Positions 29,251 to 37,946 are shown, numbered from the stretch's first letter. The stretch: 64,000 nucleotides of DNA from Mycobacterium sp. URHB0044 (GCF_000620625.1 NZ_JIAW01000031.1:1-64000); one strand, 5' to 3'. Translations and numbers: made by a program. Notes: a model not told the origin generated them from the letters alone.

Positions 29251-30220
29251 AGCGGGCCGCGGCGCGTTCCGCTCGTGCGGCACCGCGTTCGAGGTAGCGG
29301 GCCTTCGATTCCTCGAACTTCGCCGCTTCGACTTCCATGCGTTCGATGAACGCCAGAAGTTCGTCGCGCGCTCGCAGCCCGTCGCCGGTGAAGTCGTCGC
29401 GTTCGAAGATCCGCCACTTGCGCAGCACCGGGAGCACGACGTCGTCCAGATGCTGGCGCAGGTCGTAGATGCCGCCGACGGCGATCTTGACGGCGTTGCG
29501 GCGGAAGTTCGGGATCGAGAAGCCCGGCATCTGGAAGTTCACCAGGATCCGGCAGATCGAGTGCATGGCTTGATCGGGCGCGATGTCCAGGGCGGCGGCG
29601 GCCACCCCGCGGTAGAAGATCATGTGCAGGTTCTCGTCGGCCGCGACGCGCCGCAACAGCTGGTCGGCGATGTGCTCGTCGCAGGCCCTTCCGGTGTTGC
29701 GGTGCGACACCCGGGTGGCCAGTTCCTGGAACGTGACGTACACCAGGGCGTCGAGCATCGACTCGGGCCGGACCGAACCCTGCCCCCGCTGGCCGGGGCT
29801 GAAGCCGGCGGTCACCTGCTCGAGCCTGGCCTGCTCCAAGGCGTACGGGTCGACGGCGCGGGTGACCACCAGGTAGTCGCGCAGCGCGATGCCGTGCCGG
29901 TTCTCCTCGACGGTCCACCGATCGACCCACGCGCCCCAGGCGTCGTCGAGGCTGAAGTGCTCGGCGATCGCCCGGTGATACGACGGCAGGTTGTCCTCGG
30001 TGAGCAGGTTGGTGATCATCGCGATCCTGGCCAACTCGGAGAGCCGGGACTGGTCCGGCGTCCAGCCGCCGTCACCGGCGCCGTAGCTGCGGCCTTCGGA
30101 CCATGGCACGTAGTCGTGCGGATTCCAGTTCTTCGTCGAGACCAGATGCTGATTCATCCCCGCCTCGGCGACGGGTTCGAGCTCGCGAAGGAGCTGCAGG
30201 TCAGTCAGTGGTTTCGCCAT
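29240..30220 (-). CDS. Acyl-[acyl-carrier-protein] desaturase (DesA type)
   Basis: A 326-residue soluble diiron desaturase. Ligands by motif: Glu76 in TEDNLPSYH, Glu106 and His109 in EENRHG, Glu166 in FQELAT, Glu196 and His199 in DENLH, the complete set for the plant stearoyl-ACP desaturase family. Mycobacterial DesA1/DesA2 introduce double bonds for mycolic acid synthesis; whether this is one of them or an extra paralogue cannot be settled from sequence alone. The DUF1254 lipoprotein gene lies 52-86 bp upstream on the same strand. The 3' end overlaps the PAC2 gene by 11 bp. Confidence 0.9.
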   Translation of the reverse strand: MAKPLTDLQLLRELEPVAEAGMNQHLVSTKNWNPHDYVPWSEGRSYGAGDGGWTPDQSRLSELARIAMITNLLTEDNLPSYHRAIAEHFSLDDAWGAWVDRWTVEENRHGIALRDYLVVTRAVDPYALEQARLEQVTAGFSPGQRGQGSVRPESMLDALVYVTFQELATRVSHRNTGRACDEHIADQLLRRVAADENLHMIFYRGVAAAALDIAPDQAMHSICRILVNFQMPGFSIPNFRRNAVKIAVGGIYDLRQHLDDVVLPVLRKWRIFERDDFTGDGLRARDELLAFIERMEVEAAKFEESKARYLERGAARAERAAARFSP

Positions 30221-30272
30221 TGAGGGCGCACGCTACAGCAGGTCGAGGCCGGAACCAGGGAGGCAGGGCTGG

Positions 30273-31706
30273 CTACGCCTTCACCGGCTTCGGTGCCTTC
30301 CAGTCGCCGTTGAGCGCATCGGGCTTCGGCCAGTACAGCCTCAGCACCAGCTGGAAGGGCCCCTCGGGAGCAGGCAGCCAGTTGGCCTCCCGGTCTGCGC
30401 CGGGCGACTCCTTCTGCACGTAGAGGGTGATGCCGCCGTCGGGATCCTTGATCAGGCTGGACAGCATTGGCGAGTTGATCAGGTAGCGGTTCATGGGGTT
30501 CTTGACCAGCAGGCTCTGCGGCAGCTCGTACATCGTCAGCGACCAGAACGCGTTGACCGGCGGCAGCTGACCCGACGCGAAGCGGTAGGTGTAGGTGTTG
30601 GCTCCGGTCAGCGGCTGGCCCGTGGAGTCGAACGAGGTACTGGGGTAGATGGCCTCGTCCTTGCTGTTGCCGTAGATGCCCAAGACGGCACCGGCCATCC
30701 GGTAGAGGTAGTTGCCGTTCAGATAGCGGGCGTCACCGAAGAAGTCGGCGGCGCCCACCTGCCCGGTGTCGACCTTGTCCTTCTTGAAGGCGTCGAACTC
30801 CGCCCAGGCGTCGGCCATGCCCCCTTCGACCGCGGTGCGCATCTCGGGGCTGAGCCTGTCGGCGTCGAATGAGCCGTCCGGCCCGATCCCGATGGTGGCG
30901 AACCGGTCCCGCATGGCCTTCTCCTGCGGCAGGACCGGCGCGAACCGCAGCGCGAAGTTCAGTATCTCGAAGAACTGCGGCGAGGTCTTCTGCTGGTCGG
31001 GTGTCAGCGGCGGCACGAAGTCGATGGGCGGGGCCGCGGTGGGCGCCGGCTGGTTCAGGAACACCGACAGCGGGGTGACCTGATACCCGGCCTGGATCTT
31101 CTTGACGTTGTCGATGTCGGAGGGCCCGAACAGCTGGGTGCGGTACAGCACCATGGCGAGATCGGTGTCGCTACGGATGACCTTGTCGACGCCCTCGGGC
31201 TGCGCTCCCTTCCAGTTCGGTCCTGCCAGCAGGTACTTGCCTCCGCCGTTGCCGGTGGTCCGGCTGCCGACGTAGTCCACGTTGTAGGTGTAGCCGTCGA
31301 CGAACTGCAGCGAGTAGTAGCGGTCCTGTTCGATCGGCGGGACGGTGAGCACCAGTGGCTCGGCGCGCAGGTCTGCGCCAACGGCCGAATAGGGAGTGTC
31401 GGAGTTGGGCGTCTGGATCGCGGTGTCTTCGGGCGTGTAAACCCTTGACGTGTTGTGGATCTGGTTCCAACCACCCTTGTACTCCGGGTTCTCCTTGTTG
31501 ACGAAGTACGCATACTGCACGCGGTAGTTGTCGACGATCGGGAAGCCGTAGACGTAGGCCTCCTTGGCGATGGCCCTGGCCTGCTCGGGTGTCACCGCCA
31601 CTGGGCTCGGCGGCGGCGCGGAGCTCACCACCTCGGGCTCTCCGGCCTTGGAGCACGCGGCCAGCATCGCCGCGAGCACCACCAGGACTCCGAGCCGACG
31701 GACCAT
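30273..31706 (-). CDS. DUF1254/DUF1214 lipoprotein
   Basis: A 477-residue exported lipoprotein. MVRRLGVLVVLAAMLAAC is a classic lipoprotein signal with lipobox L-A-A-C and Cys18. DUF1254 lies at about 45-170 (AKEAYVYGFPIVDNYRVQYAY, TPNSDTPYS) and DUF1214 at about 340-470 (ANTYTYRF, PPVNAFWSLTMYELPQSLLV, WLPAPEGPFQLVLRLYWPK). The role of these proteins is unknown. I use ATG 31706, preceded by GGGAA; an in-frame ATG at 31730 would add 8 residues. 34 bp from the mshC end; likely co-transcribed with or near the desaturase. Confidence 0.85.
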   Translation of the reverse strand: MVRRLGVLVVLAAMLAACSKAGEPEVVSSAPPPSPVAVTPEQARAIAKEAYVYGFPIVDNYRVQYAYFVNKENPEYKGGWNQIHNTSRVYTPEDTAIQTPNSDTPYSAVGADLRAEPLVLTVPPIEQDRYYSLQFVDGYTYNVDYVGSRTTGNGGGKYLLAGPNWKGAQPEGVDKVIRSDTDLAMVLYRTQLFGPSDIDNVKKIQAGYQVTPLSVFLNQPAPTAAPPIDFVPPLTPDQQKTSPQFFEILNFALRFAPVLPQEKAMRDRFATIGIGPDGSFDADRLSPEMRTAVEGGMADAWAEFDAFKKDKVDTGQVGAADFFGDARYLNGNYLYRMAGAVLGIYGNSKDEAIYPSTSFDSTGQPLTGANTYTYRFASGQLPPVNAFWSLTMYELPQSLLVKNPMNRYLINSPMLSSLIKDPDGGITLYVQKESPGADREANWLPAPEGPFQLVLRLYWPKPDALNGDWKAPKPVKA

Positions 31707-31740
31707 GACGTTCCCATTCCCAGAACCCATGGCCCTAGTT

Positions 31741-32979
31741 CTACAGCGCTACTCCGAGCAGCGCGTCGACGGCCGCCGCAACGGCGAGTGGGGCGTCGGC
31801 GTCATGGCCGCCGTACTCCAACGCATCGGTGGTCCAACCATCCAGTGCGGCAAGGGCTTTCGGGGTATCGAGATCGTCGGCAAGGTACTGCCGCACCCGC
31901 GCAATCACGTCGTCGGCGGCGGGGCCCGCGGGCAGCGCCGTCGCGGTGCGCCACCGCTCGAGACGAGTCAGTGCATCGGTCAGCACCTCGTCACTCCACG
32001 ACCGGTCGGATCGGTAGTGCCCGGCGAGCAGGCCCAGCCGGATCGCGGACGGATCGACGCCGTCGGCGCGTAGCCGGGATACCAGGACGAGGTTGCCACG
32101 GCTCTTGCTCATCTTGTGGCCGTCCCAGCCGATCATGCCTGCGTGCACGTAGTGCCTGGCGAATCGGCGCTCCCCCGTGACGGATTCGGCGTGCGCGGCG
32201 GAGAATTCGTGATGCGGGAAGATCAGGTCGCTGCCACCGCCCTGGATGTCCAGGCCGGTGCCGATTCGCGTCAGCGCGATCGCCGCACACTCCACGTGCC
32301 AGCCGGGCCGGCCGGGACCGAACGGGGACGGCCAGCTGGGCTCGCCGGGCCGCTGCGCAAGCCACAGCAGCGCGTCGAGTTCGTCGCCCTTGCCGGCACG
32401 CTGCGGGTCGCCGCCGCGCTCGCCGAACAACCGCAGCATGGTCTCGCGGTCGTAGCCCGACTCATAGCCGAACTGCGGTGTGGCGTCTGCGCGGAAGTAG
32501 ACGTCCGGATACTCGGCGTCGTCGATGACGTAGGCCGCGCCCGACGCCAACAGCTTCTCGACGAGTTCCACCACCTCGGCGATGGCCTCGGTGGCCGCGA
32601 CGTAGTCGTGCGGAGGCAGCACCCGCAGCGCGGTCATGTCCTCACGGAAGAGTTGCGTCTCGCGGTCGCCGAGCTCGCGCCAGCCCAGCCCGTCGCGATT
32701 GGCGCGCTCGAACAGCGGGTCGTCGACGTCGGTGATGTTCTGCACGTAGTGCACGGTGTGCCCGGAGTCCAGCCACAGGCGGTGGATCAGGTCGAACGTC
32801 AGGTAGGTCGCGGCGTGCCCGAGATGCGTGGCGTCATACGGCGTGATGCCACAGACGTACATGGTGGCGGTCTCGCCCGCCGACACGGGCCGGATCTGCT
32901 GGTCGGCGCTGTCGTAGAGCCGCAACTGTGGACCGCGCCCGGAGAGCTCGGGGACTGACGGCGCCGGCCACGATTGCAT
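31741..32979 (-). CDS. mshC: Cysteine:glucosaminyl-inositol ligase MshC
   Basis: A 412-residue cysteinyl-tRNA-synthetase-like ligase that joins cysteine to GlcN-Ins in mycothiol synthesis, using ATP. MYVCGITPYDATHLGHA holds the Zn Cys and HIGH-like motif; WHVECAAIALTRIG and the KMSKS loop HKMSKSRGNLVLV are clear. The tRNA anticodon-binding part of true CysS is missing, and the N-terminus MQSWPAP matches MshC, so this is not cysS. ATG 32979 is chosen on that basis. It ends a minus-strand run DUF3090, SCO1664-like, GNAT, cysQ, mshC, as in M. tuberculosis Rv2134c-Rv2130c without the GNAT. Confidence 0.95.
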   Translation of the reverse strand: MQSWPAPSVPELSGRGPQLRLYDSADQQIRPVSAGETATMYVCGITPYDATHLGHAATYLTFDLIHRLWLDSGHTVHYVQNITDVDDPLFERANRDGLGWRELGDRETQLFREDMTALRVLPPHDYVAATEAIAEVVELVEKLLASGAAYVIDDAEYPDVYFRADATPQFGYESGYDRETMLRLFGERGGDPQRAGKGDELDALLWLAQRPGEPSWPSPFGPGRPGWHVECAAIALTRIGTGLDIQGGGSDLIFPHHEFSAAHAESVTGERRFARHYVHAGMIGWDGHKMSKSRGNLVLVSRLRADGVDPSAIRLGLLAGHYRSDRSWSDEVLTDALTRLERWRTATALPAGPAADDVIARVRQYLADDLDTPKALAALDGWTTDALEYGGHDADAPLAVAAAVDALLGVAL

Positions 32980-33073
32980 GGCCTCGACTCTAGGGTGTGC
33001 GCTCAGAACGTCCTCCTGATGGTGCGTCATCCAGTCATGGGACAACGGCGAGCGCGATTACATTCCCGCCCCT

Positions 33074-33829
33074 TCAGTACAGCGAGCGGATGGCGCCGAG
33101 CAGCGTGTCGGACAGTTCCTGCCGGCACATCACGAAGTCGGGGAGGTACGGGTCGGGCCGGTTGTAGATCAACGGCGATCCGTCCAGGCGCGAGGCGTGC
33201 AGCCCGGCCGCCTGTACGACGGCGGATGGCGCCGCCGAATCCCATTCCCACTGCCCGCCGGCATGGACATAGGCGTCGACGTCGCCCCGCACCACGGCCA
33301 TCGCCTTGGCGCCCGCCGAGCCGATACCGACCAGCTCGACGTCGAGCACGTCGCGAAGCCACCACACCACGTTCGGCGGCCGGTTGGCACTGGCCGCGAT
33401 GCGGATGGGTCCCGGCGTGCGCGGCGGCGGTGGCGTGACCGTGTCGGTGCGGTACACCTCGTCGACGGCGGGTAGCCCGACGGCGGCGTCGGTGATCCCG
33501 CCGTGGACGCCGCCGCTGCGCTGCCACAGGGCGATGTGCACGGCCCAGTCGTCGTGGCCGCGCAACGAGAACTCCCGGGTGCCGTCCACCGGATCGACGA
33601 TCCACACCCGGTCGGCACGCACCCGGGACAGGTCGTCGGCGGCCTCCTCGGACAACACCGCGTCGTCCGGGCGCTCTTCCTTCAGCCGGTCCAGGATCAG
33701 CGTGTTGGCCCGCCTGTCGCCGGCGTCCCCGAGGTCGTAGGGGTCGGAGTAACCGACCTCCTCGCGCACCGCCAGCAGCAACTCACCCGCTTCGCGAGCC
33801 AGCTGCGCGGCCAGCGCCGCGTCATTCAA
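33074..33829 (-). CDS. cysQ: 3'-phosphoadenosine-5'-phosphatase/inositol-phosphatase CysQ
   Basis: A 251-residue Li+-sensitive phosphatase (Rv2131c-like) that removes the 3' phosphate from PAP/PAPS; the mycobacterial enzyme also acts on fructose-1,6-bisphosphate and inositol phosphate. Metal motifs: SEEAADD (about 60-66), WIVDPVDGTREF (about 76-87), and GQWEWDSAAPSAVVQAAG (about 192-209). ATG 33829. It is 12 bp after the GNAT gene and 94 bp before mshC, linking sulfate recycling and mycothiol. Confidence 0.92.
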   Translation of the reverse strand: MNDAALAAQLAREAGELLLAVREEVGYSDPYDLGDAGDRRANTLILDRLKEERPDDAVLSEEAADDLSRVRADRVWIVDPVDGTREFSLRGHDDWAVHIALWQRSGGVHGGITDAAVGLPAVDEVYRTDTVTPPPPRTPGPIRIAASANRPPNVVWWLRDVLDVELVGIGSAGAKAMAVVRGDVDAYVHAGGQWEWDSAAPSAVVQAAGLHASRLDGSPLIYNRPDPYLPDFVMCRQELSDTLLGAIRSLY

Positions 33830-33841
33830 TTCTCGACGTCA

Positions 33842-34507
33842 CTATTCGGGCGTGGCACCGGGTGCACGGACGACCATCGGCACGGCCGGGAAGTAGGCCG
33901 CCATCTCCGATCGGGCCCGGCGCAGGGCGGCCGTGCCGAAGCCGCGGTGGCGGTGTTCGGGGTGGATCCAGATCCGGACGTTGACCTCGCCGCCGACGAG
34001 TTCGCCGAACACCATGCCGACCTTCTGCGAACCCTCCTCGGCGACGAACCACACCGCCTCTTCGGCCGATACCCGCCCGACCGCGGCGTCGATCTCGTCC
34101 TCGAGGGCGCCCGCAGGCGCTCCGGAGCCGTCACCCTTTGCGCCGACGTCGCTGGTGCGGGCGGCGAAGATGTCCCGGTCGGCGTCTTGGGAGAAGATCC
34201 GCAGGCTCAGGCTGTCGCCCAAGCTGGCCGGGCGCTCCCCGAGCGTGAAGCTGAGTTGCTTGTTGAGGTCCTCGAGCTCGTCGGCGATCCTGCGTCGGGC
34301 ATCACGCGTGAGCTGGGCGAACGACATGGCCATGACGGCCTCGCCGCCCAGGTGCGACGTGTCGAGCAGGGTCGAGATGGCCTTGACCGCTGCGGCCCTG
34401 TCGTCGGCCTCGACGATCACGTCGAGCACCTCGTGCCTGCGGTCGAGCGCCTTCTGCAGGGCATCGGTGATCTCGCGGCGGGCGGTGGCCCGATCGTGGT
34501 CGGTCAT
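33842..34507 (-). CDS. GNAT acetyltransferase with a gyrase-A-like helical N-terminus
   Basis: A 221-residue protein with two parts. C-terminal GNAT domain about 105-215: VWFVAEEGSQKVGMVFGEL, then VRIWIHPEHRHRGFGTAAL, whose R-x-x-G-F-G is the acetyl-CoA pyrophosphate loop. N-terminal about 8-85 is helical and resembles the coiled-coil region that precedes the C-terminal domain of GyrA/ParC (LDVIVEADDRAAAVKAI, then AVMAMSFAQLTRDARRRIADELEDL, quoted in part). This link is my pattern reading, not a search result. Set between cysQ (12 bp) and the SCO1664-family gene (61 bp). Substrate unknown. Confidence 0.75.
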   Translation of the reverse strand: MTDHDRATARREITDALQKALDRRHEVLDVIVEADDRAAAVKAISTLLDTSHLGGEAVMAMSFAQLTRDARRRIADELEDLNKQLSFTLGERPASLGDSLSLRIFSQDADRDIFAARTSDVGAKGDGSGAPAGALEDEIDAAVGRVSAEEAVWFVAEEGSQKVGMVFGELVGGEVNVRIWIHPEHRHRGFGTAALRRARSEMAAYFPAVPMVVRAPGATPE

Positions 34508-34568
34508 GACGACGAGCGTAGAACACGCCGGTTGCAGCCGAGCGGGTCCCGAGCCGTCGTCGGTCGAT

Positions 34569-35399
34569 TCAGAATGCGGGCCACGGGATCGGACGGCGCC
34601 GGTCCGGGGTCGGCATCACCGGATTGTCCAGCAGCCCAACGGCTCTCGCGTACAGCGCGTCGACCTCTCGATCGGTGATGTGTGCACTCAGCACGTCGGC
34701 GAGGTCGTCGAGCAGCGCATCACGCAGGCAGGCGACCTGCTGCAGTGCCTCGTCGTCGACGGGCTTGCCTGCCCAGCCCCACAGCACCGTGCGCAGTTTG
34801 TCCTCGGTGTGCAGGCTGACGCCGTGGTCCACGCCGTAGACGCCGCCGTCGACGCCGTGCAGGATGTGACCGCCCTTGCGGTCGGCGTTGTTGATCAGAA
34901 CGTCCAAGACAGCCATCCGGCGCAATCTGGCATCGTCGGCGTGTACCAGCGTGACCTCGTCGCCTGCATAGTCGTAGGCCTGCAGGATCGGCAGGTACCC
35001 GGGCGGGACGTGCCCCGCGGGCAGCAGGTCGACGAGGTCTGGTCCGGCCCCGGGTTCGTCGTCGTCCATGGCGTCACCGGGCTGATCGACCCACCGCTGC
35101 ACCATGCCCGGCCCGGCTGGACCATCGCGAATGATGGTGTAGGGCACGATGTTCCAGCCGAGTGCCGCCGACACCAGATAGGCGCTCACTTCCCGGCCTG
35201 CCAGCGTGCCGTCGGGAAAGTCCCACAGCGGCGCCTCGCCCGCGATCGGCTTGTACACGCAGTGGGCTTCGACCTCGCCCAGTCGCGCCTCGCACAGGAA
35301 GGTGGCGTTGCTCGCGGAGCGGATGCGGCCCAGAACGGTGAGCTCGCCGCTCCGGAACACCTCCCCCTCGACGTCCCCGCCGTCAGGTTTCGTCGTCAT
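34569..35399 (-). CDS. SCO1664-family protein (PI3/4-kinase-like fold)
   Basis: A 276-residue protein (Rv2133c-like by position). The family is distantly related to phosphatidylinositol 3/4-kinases: HCVYKPIAGEAPLWDFPDGTLAGREVSAYLV has the ATP-binding Lys, and VLDVLINNADRKGGHIL then VYGVDHGVSLH match the catalytic and DFG-like loops (D-x-x-x-x-N, then VDHG). All key residues look intact, so kinase or nucleotide-transferase activity is plausible but unproven. ATG 35399 overlaps the DUF3090 stop by 17 bp; GTG 35411 is an alternative. Always next to DUF3090 in actinobacteria as far as I know. Confidence 0.82.
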   Translation of the reverse strand: MTTKPDGGDVEGEVFRSGELTVLGRIRSASNATFLCEARLGEVEAHCVYKPIAGEAPLWDFPDGTLAGREVSAYLVSAALGWNIVPYTIIRDGPAGPGMVQRWVDQPGDAMDDDEPGAGPDLVDLLPAGHVPPGYLPILQAYDYAGDEVTLVHADDARLRRMAVLDVLINNADRKGGHILHGVDGGVYGVDHGVSLHTEDKLRTVLWGWAGKPVDDEALQQVACLRDALLDDLADVLSAHITDREVDALYARAVGLLDNPVMPTPDRRRPIPWPAF

Positions 35400-35970
35400 C
35401 GTCGGCCCCACCTAGGGCGCCGCGCCGGTAGCCGTTGGTGCGCACGCAGATGTGTCCCTCCGGATCGAGCGGCTCGTCACACAGCGGGCACGGTGGACGT
35501 CCGGCGGAGATCACCCGGGTGGAACGCGTCGCGAACTCGCGGGCCGACTCCGGCGACAGGAAGACCCGCACCGCGTCCGGCCCGTCCTCGGCGTCGTCGA
35601 GCACGACGGACGCGTCGAATTCGGTCTCGGACACCGCAAGCAGTTCGACCACGACGGTCTGCGCCTCCGAATCCCAGCCCAGCCCCATGGTGCCCACCCG
35701 GAATTCGGCGTCGACGGGCGTGACGAGCGGGCTCAAGTCGCCGACGTCGTCCGTCTCGGGCGGGATCGGGGTGCCGAAGCGGCGGTTGATCTCCAGCAAC
35801 AGCGCGGCGATGCGCTCGGCGAGGACGGCGACCTGCTGTTTCTCCAGCATCACGGAGACCACGCGCTTGTCGTGGACGGCTTGGAGATAGAACGTCCGGT
35901 TGCCCGGCTGCCCGACTGTCCCGGCCACGAAACGGTCGGGTGAGCGGAAGACGTGAATCGAGCGTGCCAT
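35383..35970 (-). CDS. DUF3090 family protein
   Basis: A 195-residue actinobacterial protein (Rv2134c-like). It starts MARSIHVFRSPDRFVAGTVGQPG, with GAAAGGTG just upstream of ATG 35970, which decides the start over 35982. The C-terminal part has CPLCDEPLDPEGHICVRTNGYR, a C-x2-C-x9-H-x-C arrangement that could bind zinc. The middle is acidic with mixed strands. No enzyme motif is seen. Overlap with the SCO1664-family gene implies they act together; the histidine phosphatase lies 57 bp upstream. Confidence 0.85.
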   Translation of the reverse strand: MARSIHVFRSPDRFVAGTVGQPGNRTFYLQAVHDKRVVSVMLEKQQVAVLAERIAALLLEINRRFGTPIPPETDDVGDLSPLVTPVDAEFRVGTMGLGWDSEAQTVVVELLAVSETEFDASVVLDDAEDGPDAVRVFLSPESAREFATRSTRVISAGRPPCPLCDEPLDPEGHICVRTNGYRRGALGGADDDDET

Positions 35971-36027
35971 GGCACCTTTCAAAATACCGGCATCAGCCCA
36001 GCTGGCGTAATCAGCGCGGGGCCTTGC

Positions 36028-36705
36028 TCAGTCGGTGGAACCGCCCACCGTGGCGTCCCCGCTCGGCTCCGGTTTGGCGAGCAGGGCAGCCGTCAGTGCG
36101 GCGCCGGTGTGGTTGACGTGCATGACGAAGGGTCGGACTGCGGTGTAGCGGATGACGCTCATCGACGCGGGATCGGCGGTGATCCGCTGAAAGGTGTCGA
36201 GGTGGGTGCCGAGGGCGTCGGCCACGATGGCCTTGATCACATCACCGTGCGTGCAGGCCACCCACAGGACGTCGGCGTCGTGTTCTGCGGCCAGGCGTCG
36301 ATCGTGTTCGCGCACCGCTTCGACCGCGCGGGCCTGGACGTGGGCCAGTCCCTCGCCGTCCGGGAACACTGCGGCGCTTGGCTGCTGCTGCACCACCGCC
36401 CATAGCGGCTCCTTGACCAGTTCACCGATCTTGCGCCCGGTCCACTGGCCGTAGTCGACCTCCGACAGCCGCTCCTCGATCACCGGCTCGATGCCCAGCG
36501 CCAAGGCCAGCGGCTCGACGGTGCGCTCGCAGCGCAGCATCGGTGACCGCACGATCGCCCTGACCGGAAGCGAGCCGATGCGCTCGACGAGTCCCTTGGC
36601 CTGCTCGACGCCCTTGTCGTCGAGGTCGACGCCCTCGGATCGGCCGGCCAGCGTGTGGGCGGTGTTGGACGTGGAGCGGCCGTGGCGCAGGAGGATGACG
36701 GTCAT
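36028..36705 (-). CDS. Histidine phosphatase superfamily protein (Rv2135c-like)
   Basis: A 225-residue phosphoglycerate-mutase-like phosphatase. Catalytic RHG motif LLRHGRSTSNTAHT at 5-18 (His7 nucleophile), Arg in VRSPMLRCERTVEPL, Glu in LSEVDYGQWTG (acid), and second His in CTHGDVIKA near 152. All four catalytic positions are present. Substrate unknown. Located between uppP and DUF3090 with the SCO1664-family kinase-like gene next; a kinase/phosphatase pair is suggested. A 29-bp tandem repeat lies directly upstream of its ATG. Confidence 0.88.
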   Translation of the reverse strand: MTVILLRHGRSTSNTAHTLAGRSEGVDLDDKGVEQAKGLVERIGSLPVRAIVRSPMLRCERTVEPLALALGIEPVIEERLSEVDYGQWTGRKIGELVKEPLWAVVQQQPSAAVFPDGEGLAHVQARAVEAVREHDRRLAAEHDADVLWVACTHGDVIKAIVADALGTHLDTFQRITADPASMSVIRYTAVRPFVMHVNHTGAALTAALLAKPEPSGDATVGGSTD

Positions 36706-36762
36706 CGGGCGGGCCTTCGGGGTGGGAATGTCATCGGGTGGGCCCCTTGGGTGGGAATGTCA
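36705..36762 (-). repeat. Two-copy 29-bp imperfect tandem repeat between uppP and the phosphatase gene
   Basis: On the minus strand each copy begins TGACATTCCCACCC and ends CCCGA; copies are 36762-36734 and 36733-36705. The first copy starts with the uppP stop codon and the second ends with the A of the phosphatase ATG. The unit length moves the two genes apart without changing the flanks, so it looks like a recent local duplication. Confidence 0.7.
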
Positions 36763-37590
36763 CTGCGCGGCCATCACGCCGGTGCCGAGCAGGATCAGTA
36801 CGACGATGCCGAGGATCACGCGGTAGCCGACGAACCAGTACATGCCGTGGCGCACGAGGAACTTGAGGAACCACGACACGGCGGCGAAGCCGACCACGAA
36901 GGCGATGGCTGCGGCCACGAGTAACTGCGGACCCGTGGCGCTCATCCCTTCGGTGACGGGGTGGAAGGCGTCGGGCAGCGAGAAGATGCCGGAGGCCAGC
37001 ACGGCGGGGATCGCCAGCAGGAACCCGAACCGGGCCGCGAGCTCGCGATCCTGGCCGAGGAACAGCCCGGCGCTGATGGTGGCGCCCGACCGCGACACCC
37101 CCGGCACCAGGGCCAGACACTGCGCGAAGCCGACGATGACGGCGTCCTTCCAGGTCAGTTCCTCGACGTGGCGGGTCTGCCTGCCGAAGTACTCGGCGGC
37201 GGCGATCACCGCGGAGAACGCGATCAACGCGATCGCGACGATCCACAGGTTGCGCACACCCGACCGGATCTGATCCTTGAACAGCAGCCCGAGCACACAG
37301 ATCGGGAGGGTGCCGATGATGACCCACCAGCCGAGCCAGTAGTCGGCGGTGCGGCGCGCGGCGTCGCGGAGGCCGCCGAACCACGCCGCCAGGATGCGGC
37401 CGATGTCGCGGGCGAAGTAGATCAGGACGGCCAGCTCGGTGCCGAGCTGGGTGACCGCTGTGAACGAGGCGCCCGCGTCGTCGCGGAAGAACAGTTGCGA
37501 CACGATCGCCAGGTGACCGGACGAGCTGACCGGGAGGAATTCGGTGAGACCCTGGACGATCGCCAAAACGACCACCTGCAACCACGACAT
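36760..37590 (-). CDS. uppP: Undecaprenyl-diphosphatase UppP
   Basis: A 276-residue membrane enzyme (Rv2136c-like) that dephosphorylates undecaprenyl (decaprenyl) diphosphate to recycle the lipid carrier for peptidoglycan and arabinogalactan. Motifs: GLTEFLPVSSSGHLAI (about 14-29) and LVPGVSRSGATISAGLFLG (about 161-179), both facing the active site; eight membrane segments. I choose ATG 37590 (MSWLQVVVLA) as in M. tuberculosis rather than 37608. 44 bp from the Rv2137c-like gene. Confidence 0.95.
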   Translation of the reverse strand: MSWLQVVVLAIVQGLTEFLPVSSSGHLAIVSQLFFRDDAGASFTAVTQLGTELAVLIYFARDIGRILAAWFGGLRDAARRTADYWLGWWVIIGTLPICVLGLLFKDQIRSGVRNLWIVAIALIAFSAVIAAAEYFGRQTRHVEELTWKDAVIVGFAQCLALVPGVSRSGATISAGLFLGQDRELAARFGFLLAIPAVLASGIFSLPDAFHPVTEGMSATGPQLLVAAAIAFVVGFAAVSWFLKFLVRHGMYWFVGYRVILGIVVLILLGTGVMAAQ

Positions 37591-37634
37591 CGCCGCCACG
37601 TCGATCACGCCGACGACCGTACCGTGGGAAGTCG

Positions 37635-37946
37635 TTAACGCCCGGAACGCGGCACCGGTTGTGCGTCGGCGACGGCGTCACGCACCGCGGCGGCCAGACT
37701 GCGCTCGTCGTTGACGTCGACGTGGACGACGCTGTGACTACCCACGGCTACGACGTCTTCGGCCTGCGGAACGGGGGCCGCAAGGCGTGGCCGATAGATT
37801 TCGACCTCGAGTGTCTGCCGCTCCAGGTGAAAGGAGAAGCTGCGACCGTCGCCCACGCGGCCAAAACCGCTTGCGTACATGCCCGTTGAGATGTCTTCGA
37901 TGGCGAATGCGTCGTCGGCTACGTCTTCGTCCGCCGCCAAGGTCAT
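37635..37946 (-). CDS. Conserved hypothetical protein (Rv2137c-like)
   Basis: A 103-residue acidic protein. From ATG 37946 it reads MTLAADEDVADDAFAIEDIS, then YASGFGRVGDGRSFSFHLERQTLEVEIYRP. No recognisable catalytic motif. Position between lppL and uppP matches Rv2137c. An in-frame start at 38009 would add 21 basic residues and run into the lppL leader, so it is not preferred. Function unknown. Confidence 0.7.
   Translation of the reverse strand: MTLAADEDVADDAFAIEDISTGMYASGFGRVGDGRSFSFHLERQTLEVEIYRPRLAAPVPQAEDVVAVGSHSVVHVDVNDERSLAAAVRDAVADAQPVPRSGR

Noticed and set aside
31741..32979. Cysteinyl-tRNA synthetase (cysS)
   Set aside because: Too short, lacks the anticodon-binding part, and the N-terminus and context match MshC.
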